DNA from: Leeuwenhoekiella sp.
GTDB taxonomy: Bacteria > Bacteroidota > Bacteroidia > Flavobacteriales > Flavobacteriaceae
NCBI GenBank assembly: GCA_002708845.1
Contig: PAPI01000020.1
Span: 160,717 to 224,716 of the forward strand
Reading direction: 5' to 3'
DNA length: 64,000 nucleotides
The position numbers and the translations under genes are program-made. Positions within the stretch are counted from its first letter, which is position 1. Every line of letters starts with the position of its first letter. The notes under the pieces are model-generated. The model saw only the letters and a program-made list of their open reading frames with translations, was not told where the DNA came from and did no database searches. Below, piece after piece: positions 28,042-37,329 of this stretch.

Positions 28042-31000
28042 ATGAGTATATCCACGTTTAAAAATCCCTATTACCTTACACTCGTCATTCTGATTTTATC
28101 CATTTTTGGTCTGCAAGCTCAGGAAGGTGATCAAATTCTAGACGGCATTGGAGAGACCGATCTTATCGCACGTTATGCCTTAGAAGGTGATGCTAAAGAC
28201 TGGTCCAGAAATAATTTACACGCTGAATTCAGTGCTACAAATCCACACTTTGTGAGCGATTTGTTGTTTGAAAAGGTTATCGAGTTTTCAGGAAAAGCAA
28301 ATGAATTCATCAGTCTCCCTCCTCAAATTTTTAATGGCGTTGAATCCCTAAGCGTGAGTAGCTGGATGTATCTCAAAGGTGAAAATCAGGGCTTTTATCT
28401 CTTTGATTTCGGACAACCTAAGGGTAATCATTTCTTTGCCGCTCCACATAATCTGGAAGAGGCAGCCGGATTTGTAGCCGGGCTGGAAACGGATTCAAAC
28501 CCGCAGCTGGCAACCGGGACAGGAGGAATAGAACCCGGAAAATGGGCACATCTGGTCGTGGTACTCGACTTTCCTGCACAATCTTTACGCACCTATATTA
28601 ATGGAAAAGAAGCTGCGGAAGAAATGATACGTTTTGACCTTGCCGATGCTTTTACAAAAGCCGGAAACAAATTAACTATAGGTCAGTCTTTGGCAGGCAA
28701 TGCACCTGCTTTTACCGGAAAGCTACACGATTTTAGAATCTACCGAACTCCGTTAACTGAAAATCAAGTAAAGAGGATTTATAACAACGCTCTGCACGAG
28801 ACACAGGTCGTAAATGAACGCGAAGAGGAAAACGCCGGTTTACCTCAATTCGACAAAACTATACCTCAACTCTATAACGCTTTTCTTACCGGGGTTGAAG
28901 AGGTAACTGTGAGCACCGCCGTGGGTGAATTACCCAGATTACCCCGTTATTTAAAAGGAAGTTATCGCAACGGTATTACTAATGGTCCGGCTGTGCGGGT
29001 AATATGGCCTGCACCTACAGATAATGCTTCTGTTGCGGAAGCAGGCTCATATGTGGTAACCGGTAGCGTACCCGGCACCGATTTAAAGCCTCAGGCAAGA
29101 GTTATTGTTTCAGAAAACCTGTCGAAAAAAGCACCGAAGCAAAAACTTGAAGCTTTTGCACTCGATCAGGTTTATTTAAACCCTGCAACTACCGGGGAGG
29201 CTACCAAGTTAATTGAAAACCGTGATAAATTTATTGAAACTCTGGCTGAGACCAACCCCGATTCTTTCCTATATATGTTTAGAGATGCATTCGGACAAAC
29301 TCAGCCTGAAGGAGCAGAACCCCTGGGCGTTTGGGATTCTCAGGAAACAAAATTACGGGGGCACGCAACGGGTCATTACCTAAGCGCCCTGGCTCAGGCC
29401 TATGCCAGTACTGCTTACGATCCTGCCCTGCAAAAAGTCTTTAAGGATAAGATGGATTATATGGTAGCGGTGCTCTATGAGCTGTCACAGCTATCAGGAA
29501 AAGCAGAGAATCCCGGTGGTCCTGCTGTTGCAGATCCCACCGCTGTACCCGTTGGTCCCGGTAATACTACTTACAATTCAAATTTAAGTGCTGAAGGCAT
29601 ACGCAATGACTATTGGAATTGGGGTAAGGGCTTTATAAGCGCTTACCCGCCAGATCAATTTATTATGCTTGAAGGTGGCGCTAAATATGGCGGACAGGAA
29701 AACCAAATATGGGCTCCCTATTATACGCTGCATAAAATTCTCGCCGGTCTTATGGATATTTACGAAGTAAGTGAAAATACTAAGGCCCTGGAGATTGCTA
29801 CTGGTATGGGCGACTGGGTACACGCCCGCCTAAGCCAGCTTCCTACCGATACTTTAATAAGTATGTGGAATACGTATATCGCGGGAGAATTTGGTGGTAT
29901 GAATGAATCGATGGCACATTTATACAGCCTGACCAATCAGGACCGCTATCTCGAGACCGCGAAACTTTTTGACAACATCAAAGTGTTTTATGGTGATGCC
30001 AATCACACGCACGGGCTGGCTAAAAATGTAGATACCTTTAGAGGTTTGCACGCCAACCAGCACATCCCTCAAATCGTAGGTGCTTTAGAAATGTATAGCG
30101 ATACGCAGGCTCCCGAATATCTAAAGGTTGCAGACAACTTCTGGTACAAGGTAAAAAATGATTATATGTACAGTATTGGCGGAGTAGCAGGCGCCCGTAA
30201 TCCGGCTAATGCGGAATGTTTTGTAGGTCAACCGGCTACGCTTTATGAAAACGGACTTTCCGCTGGTGGGCAGAATGAAACCTGTGGTACTTACAATATG
30301 CTTAAACTTACCAGGGGTCTCTTTTTGGTTGATCCACGTACCGAATTTATGGACTATTACGAGCAAGGTTTGTATAACCAAATTCTGGCTTCTGTGGCAG
30401 AGGATAGTCCGGCAAACACCTATCATATTCCGTTAAGACCGGGCTCTACCAAGCAATTTTCAAATGCTGATATGAGTGGTTTTACCTGTTGTAACGGTAC
30501 GGCTCTGGAAAGCAGTACCAAACTTCAAAATTCAATCTATTTTAAAAGTAAAGACGATAAAGCCCTTTATGTAAACCTCTACGTACCTTCTACGTTGAAC
30601 TGGGAATCAAAAGGGATTAGTATAGAGCAGGAAACTGATTTTCCACGAGAAGATGAGACTACGTTGATTATTAAAGGTAAAGCAAAATTTGAAATAAAAT
30701 TAAGAGTCCCTGAATGGGCAACCAAAGGAATTTCAGTAACGATTAACGGAAAAGCTGAAAAGATTCAGGCAACTCCCGGAAGCTATTTGAGCATCAAACG
30801 CAACTGGAAAAATGACGATCGCATCACTATAAAAATGCCTTTTAGTTTCCACTTAAAAGCCCTGATGGATCAGCCTAATATTGCCAGTCTATTTTACGGT
30901 CCCGTACTACTGGCCGCACAGGAAACCAGTCCATTAACTGAATTTAGAAAAATACAACTCAACGCAAAAGATTTAGGAAAAACCATAACCGGAAACCCAA

Positions 31001-31095
31001 AAACGTTGGAGTTTAAAATTGACGGAATTCCCTTTAAACCTTTTTACGACACCTACGGAAGACACTCGGTATATCTGGACGTCTCTTTGAATTAA
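28042..31095 (+). CDS. GH127 family glycosidase (beta-L-arabinofuranosidase type) with LamG and Ig-like modules
   Basis: 1017 residues. Signal peptide ends near LQAQ26. LamG-like module at about 35-250 (SVSSWMYLKGENQGFYLFD, GKWAHLVVVLDF). A bacterial Ig-like Big_4 module follows at about 270-360. GH127 (DUF1680) domain at about 365-1017. Catalytic-site elements are present: E746 and C748 in NETCGTYNM, and C816-C817 in FTCCNGT. These correspond to the Glu and the Cys cluster that bind Zn and form the thioglycosyl intermediate in characterised beta-L-arabinofuranosidases. The protein is exported. Downstream hairpin at 31130-31162. Supports an arabinofuranose-containing substrate for this PUL; GH127-like enzymes acting on other sugars also exist. 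Confidence 0.92.
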   Translation: MSISTFKNPYYLTLVILILSIFGLQAQEGDQILDGIGETDLIARYALEGDAKDWSRNNLHAEFSATNPHFVSDLLFEKVIEFSGKANEFISLPPQIFNGVESLSVSSWMYLKGENQGFYLFDFGQPKGNHFFAAPHNLEEAAGFVAGLETDSNPQLATGTGGIEPGKWAHLVVVLDFPAQSLRTYINGKEAAEEMIRFDLADAFTKAGNKLTIGQSLAGNAPAFTGKLHDFRIYRTPLTENQVKRIYNNALHETQVVNEREEENAGLPQFDKTIPQLYNAFLTGVEEVTVSTAVGELPRLPRYLKGSYRNGITNGPAVRVIWPAPTDNASVAEAGSYVVTGSVPGTDLKPQARVIVSENLSKKAPKQKLEAFALDQVYLNPATTGEATKLIENRDKFIETLAETNPDSFLYMFRDAFGQTQPEGAEPLGVWDSQETKLRGHATGHYLSALAQAYASTAYDPALQKVFKDKMDYMVAVLYELSQLSGKAENPGGPAVADPTAVPVGPGNTTYNSNLSAEGIRNDYWNWGKGFISAYPPDQFIMLEGGAKYGGQENQIWAPYYTLHKILAGLMDIYEVSENTKALEIATGMGDWVHARLSQLPTDTLISMWNTYIAGEFGGMNESMAHLYSLTNQDRYLETAKLFDNIKVFYGDANHTHGLAKNVDTFRGLHANQHIPQIVGALEMYSDTQAPEYLKVADNFWYKVKNDYMYSIGGVAGARNPANAECFVGQPATLYENGLSAGGQNETCGTYNMLKLTRGLFLVDPRTEFMDYYEQGLYNQILASVAEDSPANTYHIPLRPGSTKQFSNADMSGFTCCNGTALESSTKLQNSIYFKSKDDKALYVNLYVPSTLNWESKGISIEQETDFPREDETTLIIKGKAKFEIKLRVPEWATKGISVTINGKAEKIQATPGSYLSIKRNWKNDDRITIKMPFSFHLKALMDQPNIASLFYGPVLLAAQETSPLTEFRKIQLNAKDLGKTITGNPKTLEFKIDGIPFKPFYDTYGRHSVYLDVSLN

Positions 31096-31129
31096 GAGTT
31101 GAATCATAGCTGTTAAGGCCTTAAAAACA

Positions 31130-31162
31130 AACCCCTGGAGAGAAATCTTTCCAGGGGTTTTT
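31130..31162 (+). terminator. Intrinsic terminator after GH127
   Basis: Ten-bp stem AACCCCTGGA / TCCAGGGGTT, then TTT-C-TTTT. Confidence 0.85.
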
Positions 31163-31572
31163 CTTTTCAACTAGATCCAGAACAAACTCTAAATGTTTAA
31201 AGTCCTTTAGACTAACCAGTAAAAGGATTGTTAATCTGGACAGCAATCAATGCTATCAATACCCATTTTGAAATTAAATCAAACATATACTAGATAGCGA
31301 AGTTGGTTTTCAAATTCTAACAAGAAGTTCTGAGCTCTAATACTCATAACTTTACTATAATACAGGCGCTTCAATCGGCTAATGCGAATTGCCTGGCCAT
31401 ATCTTTAAAAATTAAGGCTTAATCACAAACCTTTTTGAATTAGAAAAATCACTAAGTTTCAAAAAATGCTCAAGCAATTGGCTAGTATTCAATTATTGGA
31501 TTTAAACGCTTAATTCAAACAGAAACAATAATTTTAGTTTTACTAAAACATTCCTATTCGTAAAACCTTTCC
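31163..31572. other. Intergenic stretch without recognised content
   Basis: About 410 bp of AT-rich DNA between converging genes (GH127 and susD). No credible short gene, RNA or repeat was seen. Confidence 0.5.
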
Positions 31573-31612
31573 AAAAAAAAAAGGCCATCTTAGAATAGCA
31601 TCTAAAATGGCC
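31573..31612 (-). terminator. Terminator after susD
   Basis: GGCCATCTTAGA pairs with TCTAAAATGGCC (one mismatch). On the minus strand the stem is followed by ten T. Confidence 0.85.
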
Positions 31613-31633
31613 GTTTTAATTGTTCTATCAAGT

Positions 31634-33232
31634 TTAGTACCCGGGATTCTGAGATAAATTCGGGTTGGTATTCAATTCTTCTAAACCTATAGGAAAGAGT
31701 GTTGTATAATCACCCTGAGGTGTATGATTGTACCAGCTTTTCGTTTGATAAACCCCAAAACGGATTAGGTCTGTACGTCTTCTGGCTTCTGCAGCAAATT
31801 CCCAGGCTAATTCATCTAAGAATCTACCATAGGGTATTGTAGCCGTATTACCTGCATCTGCTACTTCACCATCCTCTCCCAAGACTCCGTATTCAACAGT
31901 CGAGTCGGCCATAAGCTCAGCTCCGGTAACACTCGCATCTGCACTATTTTCAAAAGACCTGCTTCTGACCTCACTTACAATAACAGCTGCATCATCTGCT
32001 TTATTGGTACGAAGAAGTATTTCTGCTTTCATCATGAGCACATCGGTATAACGTAACATAGGAAAATCATTACTGAGGCTTCCATTAGAACCCGCAGCTA
32101 TATCATATTTGTGACATCTAAGACCTTCTTCAAACTCACAGAAATAAATACTGGGCATAAAATTGACTAATGTAAATAATAATTCTCCCGTATCAGCATC
32201 GCGCTGCTCTCCTTCAAACCAGGTTTCTTCCAGGCGCTTATCTCCAGGCTCATAACTGTCGATGATTTGAGGATTTGCGCTGCTTCCGCCCCAAGGCTGG
32301 GCTTGCATATTAAGAACATCTCTATGACTTGGAAGAAGCATTTTCATATGTTGGTTCCACTCCCCGGCATAAATACGATCATAAGGAACTGAAAAAACGA
32401 TCTCAGGTGAGGATTGATTTTCTGTGGTGAATATCGCACCATAGTCACTATCTAATTGATATTTATTGGAGTCAATAATTTCATTACAAAGTGCAAGTGA
32501 TTTTTCCCATTGCGCTGTGCCTGTGTAAACCTCTGCATTCAAATAGACTCTGGCAAGAATCTGCATTGCTCCGTATTTGGTTAATCTGCCATACGTACTT
32601 ACATCTACAGTTTCTGAAAGGTTTGGAATTACCTCTGTAAGTTCTGAAACAACAAAATCGTAAACTTCCTGCCGCGAACTTTGTTGCGGCACCTCATCAC
32701 TAAAGTCTTTCAGTATGGGTACATTTCCATGGGTATCCAGAAGAATAGAATAGTACAAACCTCTCAAAGCTCTCAACTCCGATGTCACGGCTAAAGCCTG
32801 ATCTTCGGTAATGGGTAGTGAGCCGGATTCTATTTGTGAAATTACACGGTTGATATTATTAACCCCTCTAAAACAGGATAACCAGGTGTTTCTGGGCTGG
32901 TACTGAGTCTCATCCCAGGTATGGAAATGCATGCGTTTGTAAGTCCCACCATCATCCCAACCATTAGGCCGGGTAGGCGTTACAAAAGTATCTGCAGATT
33001 CTTCCTGTAAATCAAATAAGCCCTGCCAGCTCATAATATAACGCAACGGTGTGTAGGCCGATGCTGTCAATGCAACGATATCCTCATCTGCAGGTATAAA
33101 GCTATCTTCTGTTATTTCAGAAAAAACTTCCTCATCGAGGTTAGTGCATGAAGTTGCGAAAAACGTAAGAACTATAGCTAGTGGTGCCAGTTTCCTTAAG
33201 GCACGTAAAGTGTTTTTATCTCGTAGTTTCAT
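31634..33232 (-). CDS. SusD/RagB family glycan-binding lipoprotein
   Basis: 532 residues. Lipobox ATSC at about Cys29, then TNLDEEVFSEITEDSF, the usual SusD start. TPR-like helices carry family blocks ELRALRGLYYSILLDTHGN, YGRLTKYGAMQILARVYLNA and LRYTDVLMMKAEILLRTNKA. The C-terminus has ELAWEFAAEARRRTDLIRFG and ends NLSQNPGY, a strong SusD signature. It caps the SusC transporter at the outer membrane and captures oligosaccharides. Translated 10 bp after SusC. The only SusD in the window. Confidence 0.95.
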   Translation of the reverse strand: MKLRDKNTLRALRKLAPLAIVLTFFATSCTNLDEEVFSEITEDSFIPADEDIVALTASAYTPLRYIMSWQGLFDLQEESADTFVTPTRPNGWDDGGTYKRMHFHTWDETQYQPRNTWLSCFRGVNNINRVISQIESGSLPITEDQALAVTSELRALRGLYYSILLDTHGNVPILKDFSDEVPQQSSRQEVYDFVVSELTEVIPNLSETVDVSTYGRLTKYGAMQILARVYLNAEVYTGTAQWEKSLALCNEIIDSNKYQLDSDYGAIFTTENQSSPEIVFSVPYDRIYAGEWNQHMKMLLPSHRDVLNMQAQPWGGSSANPQIIDSYEPGDKRLEETWFEGEQRDADTGELLFTLVNFMPSIYFCEFEEGLRCHKYDIAAGSNGSLSNDFPMLRYTDVLMMKAEILLRTNKADDAAVIVSEVRSRSFENSADASVTGAELMADSTVEYGVLGEDGEVADAGNTATIPYGRFLDELAWEFAAEARRRTDLIRFGVYQTKSWYNHTPQGDYTTLFPIGLEELNTNPNLSQNPGY

Positions 33233-33242
33233 AGTATTTTTT

Positions 33243-36239
33243 TTAAAAAGTTAAATTAACCCCCAAACTCAGTGTGCGTGTTGTGGGATATTTATCGCGA
33301 TCGTCATTACCCGGAGCGAGACCGTCTCTGTTCACTTCAGGATCTACCCCTTTATAGCCAGTTATGGTAAGTAAATTGAGTCCTGAGGCAAAAACTCTTA
33401 AACGGTTGATGACGTCACTCTTTTCAGTATTGAAGGTATATCCAAGGGTTACATTATCAATTTTCCAGTAATCACCATCCTCGACATAGTGGCTTACAAA
33501 GCGTTGTACATCAGACAAAACTGCTTTCCCATAAACCTCATCAAAAGCAGAATCCAGGACATTATAGCCAATGGTCGGGTTCTCGTAAAACATTCTTGAA
33601 AAGTTCAATATTTGGAAGCCAAAAGCTCCACGCATATTCACATTTAAATCCCAGTTCTTATAATTGAACGTGTTATTCCAGCTTAGATAATGCTTCGGTA
33701 ATCCATTGCCTAAAATCTGTCTGTCTGCTGTTGAAGACTCTGTTGCCGGGATGATTTCTCCGTCAGCATTCTCAACTAACCAAATTCCATCTTCGGTTAT
33801 GTCAACAGTTTTTAATCCGTAAAAATTACCGATAGTTTCCCCTACCTCTACGATATGCGTAGCAATTTGAATGGGCTCACCGGTGTAACCGGCATAGAAA
33901 AAATCATTAGTTGTTTGAAACTGATCGTTTGAAAGCGAAACCAGTTTATTGGTATTTGTTGAGTAGGTGAACACACTATTCCAGTTAAAATCTCCCTTTT
34001 GAAATGGATTTACCGTTAGTAATGCTTCAAAACCACTGTTACTCACCTCTGCGACATTTGCAGTTATACTTCCGTACAAATAAGGCGGTGTGGGTACATC
34101 GTAGTTGTAGAGCGCATCCTTTGTATGACGGTCATAATAATCTAGAGCACCGCTAAGAACTCCGCCAAAAAGATCGAAGTCAAGTCCGATATTGAACTCT
34201 TCCTTTTTTTCCCATCTTAAATCTGGGTTGGCATTTCTAGCCGGAATTAACTCACGAATCCAGCGACCATTGTAAAAGAAATAATTACTGTAATTCAAGC
34301 TACTTAGAGACTGGTAGGAACTACCGGCATTAATACCGGTCACACCAAAACCGCCTCGTAATTTTAAATTATTAACCCAATCAACATTCTCCATAAAGGA
34401 TTCCTCATTTATACGCCATCCGGCAGAAACACCAGGGAAGCTACCCCATTTGTTTTCTGCTCCAAAGCGAGAAGATCCCTCGTGGCGTAAACTCGCCATA
34501 AGCAGGTATTTATCATCATAATTGTAAGTAACCCTACCAAAGAATGCTATGAGTTTATCAGAACTTTTAGAACTTCCCATACCCGCCTGACCCAGCGGTA
34601 AACCCTGGCCTAATCCTATATTGTTATAGGTATACGCATCAGAGGGAAAGTTTCGGTTAGTGGCGTAAAAGCCTTCGTAGACGTTGTCTTCATAGTTATA
34701 ACCGGCAAGAGCAGTGATTTTATGAAGATCGAAGTTCTTTTTGTAGTCTAAAGTAATTTGACCGTAATTTCCAACGTAGTCATCTGTACCTCTTGAGGCA
34801 TAACCTTCCAGACCGTTTTTTGTAGTTGAAACGTGATTTTTGGTTTCGTAATAACCGCGTATGTTAGAGTTGCCTTTTCGCGTATACAATCCCTGAAGCG
34901 TAAGATCATCGGTAAATGAATAAGCCAGGCTTCCTGTAAAGCGCATATTGCGATACCGGTTTTGACCATCGGCCTCTTTGAGATAAGCAACAGGGTTATC
35001 ATAAAAATAGACATCTCTCTCAAACCAGCTTCCATCTTCATTCTTTACAGGCTCCGTTGGATTACGTATTAAAGCCTGTCTAAAAACATAAGGATTAAAA
35101 CTATACCCATCACCGCCGGTATAAAATTCCTGCTCACTAACAATAACATTAAAATTGGTTTTCAGCTTACCATCAAACATGGCGTGATTCACATCAATTC
35201 GACCAGTGTATCTTTTATTGTTAGTATTTATAAAAATACCTTGCAGATTTCGATAGTTAACCGAAGCACTCAGGTTCGTGTTTTCATTTCCGCCTCTAAA
35301 TAAGACATTATGTATGGTACTGATTGAATTTTGAGTGATCTCATCAAGCCAATCAGTATCTGAACCATAATCCTGAAGATTTGCTCCTGTAAAGCTGTAA
35401 CCCTCATCGTATTTATCCCGCAATTCTGAGGCATTTAGAAAATCAAGTTTATTGCTAATGGACTGAAAGGAAACGTTACCCGTATATTCAATGGTAGGCT
35501 GCATATTATTACCGGCACCCTTGGTTGTAATGATAATCACCCCATTGGTACCTCGCGTACCATAAATGGCCGTTGCCGAACCGTCTTTTAAAACATCAAT
35601 AGACGCTATGTCTTCTGGAGCAACGGTTTGCAGGCTACCGGGTACACCATCAACTAAAATAAGCGGGGCAGAACTACCATTTAAAGTGGCAATCCCCCTT
35701 AACCTAATTTGTGTACCCGCAGTAGGATCTCCTGAAGGTGCAGAAATAGAAAGACCCGCGACCTTACCCTGAACTAATTGAGCGGCATCGCGTACATTAC
35801 CTTCAATAAATTCATCAGATTTAACGCTGGCCACCGCACTGGTAACATCGGCACGCTTTTGGGTTCCGTAACCTATTACTACTACTTCAGATAAGGATTC
35901 TAAGTTTTCTTTTAGAGAAACCGTAATATTTGTTTGATTGCCCACAGGTACTTCCTGAGTTTCAAATCCTACAAAAGAAAAAATTAGTACCGCATCGGTC
36001 TGGGTAATGGTTAGATTAAAATTACCGTCAAAATCAGTAACTGCACCATTTGAAGTGTTTTGCTCCTTTACCGTCACTCCGGGTAAAGGCATCCCCTTGT
36101 CATCTGTTACAGTCCCGGTTATACTCTTCTGAGAAAAAGAACATAGTGTAGCCATCAAAAAAAAGCTCAATAACACCAGTTTGCGCTTCTCATAGCGCAC
36201 ATAGTTAATTGGAAATAGATAAAATAGCATTTTACTCAT
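33243..36239 (-). CDS. SusC/RagA family TonB-dependent transporter
   Basis: 998 residues. Hydrophobic signal after KRKL (VLLSFFLMATLCSFSQ). A CarboxypepD_reg-like domain at about 37-110 (ITGTVTDDKGMPLPGVTVKE) precedes the plug at about 115-235 (EVVVIGYGTQKRADVTSAVA, LRGIATLNGSSAPLILVDGV, ATAIYGTRGTNGVIIITTKG), the classic SusC signature. The remainder is a 22-strand beta-barrel; the protein ends TRTLSLGVNLTF with the terminal aromatic needed for BAM. It imports oligosaccharides using TonB energy, with SusD as lid. It begins a susC-susD operon. An alternative start three codons in is equally possible. Confidence 0.95.
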   Translation of the reverse strand: MSKMLFYLFPINYVRYEKRKLVLLSFFLMATLCSFSQKSITGTVTDDKGMPLPGVTVKEQNTSNGAVTDFDGNFNLTITQTDAVLIFSFVGFETQEVPVGNQTNITVSLKENLESLSEVVVIGYGTQKRADVTSAVASVKSDEFIEGNVRDAAQLVQGKVAGLSISAPSGDPTAGTQIRLRGIATLNGSSAPLILVDGVPGSLQTVAPEDIASIDVLKDGSATAIYGTRGTNGVIIITTKGAGNNMQPTIEYTGNVSFQSISNKLDFLNASELRDKYDEGYSFTGANLQDYGSDTDWLDEITQNSISTIHNVLFRGGNENTNLSASVNYRNLQGIFINTNNKRYTGRIDVNHAMFDGKLKTNFNVIVSEQEFYTGGDGYSFNPYVFRQALIRNPTEPVKNEDGSWFERDVYFYDNPVAYLKEADGQNRYRNMRFTGSLAYSFTDDLTLQGLYTRKGNSNIRGYYETKNHVSTTKNGLEGYASRGTDDYVGNYGQITLDYKKNFDLHKITALAGYNYEDNVYEGFYATNRNFPSDAYTYNNIGLGQGLPLGQAGMGSSKSSDKLIAFFGRVTYNYDDKYLLMASLRHEGSSRFGAENKWGSFPGVSAGWRINEESFMENVDWVNNLKLRGGFGVTGINAGSSYQSLSSLNYSNYFFYNGRWIRELIPARNANPDLRWEKKEEFNIGLDFDLFGGVLSGALDYYDRHTKDALYNYDVPTPPYLYGSITANVAEVSNSGFEALLTVNPFQKGDFNWNSVFTYSTNTNKLVSLSNDQFQTTNDFFYAGYTGEPIQIATHIVEVGETIGNFYGLKTVDITEDGIWLVENADGEIIPATESSTADRQILGNGLPKHYLSWNNTFNYKNWDLNVNMRGAFGFQILNFSRMFYENPTIGYNVLDSAFDEVYGKAVLSDVQRFVSHYVEDGDYWKIDNVTLGYTFNTEKSDVINRLRVFASGLNLLTITGYKGVDPEVNRDGLAPGNDDRDKYPTTRTLSLGVNLTF

Positions 36240-36507
36240 GTGTTGGACATTTTTAGAATTACTGAATAGTTTAACAGCTTAGCGCTTGTAAACACCGAGT
36301 AAAATTATAGAGATAGCAAGCAGAGGCTTAACTAAATCTTAACACAACTTCATACTATCTTAACAATAAAATTCAAAAATCAGCGCGCAAACGTGAATTT
36401 GAGTATATAATAATCAACATAAAGAGCAAATAACTAAATATAATTCAGCATTTAGAAGGATATTGTTGACTCTAACTATTTAAAAATATATGGAAATACC
36501 TTCAGAC

Positions 36508-37206
36508 TTATTGAAGCATAATTTTGAACAACAGCTGGGGATCCGGGCAATTCTCTTTGTAGAATGCAAGATTATTTTGCGTAGAAACGCCTGGATAATC
36601 GCCCTTATTACCCTGCATATCCCGTATTATTTGAAAATGAAGATGTGGGGCGTAATCTCCGTTTTCGCTAGTATCGCCTAAAAAAGCAATGCGCTCCCCG
36701 GCTTTAAAAAACTGACCGGTTTTGAGATTTGCTAAAGAATCGACGGACAAATGCCCGTAAAGCGTGTAGAACTGCAAATCTTCAAAGCTGTGCTCCAAGA
36801 TGATGCAGGGCCCGTAGTCCCCATAGTTTTTATTGTTCTTAAAACTATGCACCATTCCTGCTACCGGAGCTAAAATAGGTGTGCCCGCAGGACACCAGAT
36901 ATCAAGCCCCAGATGAATATTGCGGCGTAATTGGGGATTCCCATTATTGAAGTAAATGCTTCGGTCGTAGATGCTGCGCTTTTCGAGGTATCCACCGTAA
37001 GCCACCTGTCCTCCAGTTTTTGAAAGATAAGTAGATATGTAGTGTTGAATCGCTTTCGCGGATGCGGTATCTACTTCTTTTAATATGACATTATCTGTAG
37101 AAAGATCTATATAGCGGTAGTCTTCAGCCTTGTAAGCAGTATCAATAACTGGCGTAAAACCAGCAGTTAGCTGCTTTAGTTTATCTGAAAATGTTGCGGT
37201 ATTCAT
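36508..37206 (-). CDS. M23 family (LytM-type) metallopeptidase
   Basis: 232 residues. The M23 domain occupies about 90-200, with zinc ligands H98 and D102 in NIHLGLDIW and H190 in HLHFQ; LYGHLS supplies a further active-site His. Related enzymes cut peptide cross-links in peptidoglycan. No signal peptide is visible: the protein begins MNTATFSDKLKQLTAGFTPV, so it may be cytoplasmic or exported otherwise. Such leaderless M23 proteins occur in Flavobacteria. It stands alone between the PUL and the sigma-factor operon, 38 bp upstream of it being a terminator for the latter. Confidence 0.88.
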   Translation of the reverse strand: MNTATFSDKLKQLTAGFTPVIDTAYKAEDYRYIDLSTDNVILKEVDTASAKAIQHYISTYLSKTGGQVAYGGYLEKRSIYDRSIYFNNGNPQLRRNIHLGLDIWCPAGTPILAPVAGMVHSFKNNKNYGDYGPCIILEHSFEDLQFYTLYGHLSVDSLANLKTGQFFKAGERIAFLGDTSENGDYAPHLHFQIIRDMQGNKGDYPGVSTQNNLAFYKENCPDPQLLFKIMLQ

Positions 37207-37244
37207 CGCGGCAAAAATACAATTCTAATTAAACTATAATGCAC

Positions 37245-37272
37245 AAAAAACCCGTTCTGGCAGGAACGGGTT
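37245..37272 (-). terminator. Terminator after the ECF-sigma operon
   Basis: Nine-bp stem AACCCGTTC / GAACGGGTT, followed by T-rich sequence on the minus strand. Confidence 0.85.
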
Positions 37273-37329
37273 AATTTGATTAAAACCAACTAATCTATTT
37301 AAACTAAACTTCAAACTTCTAACTTCTTC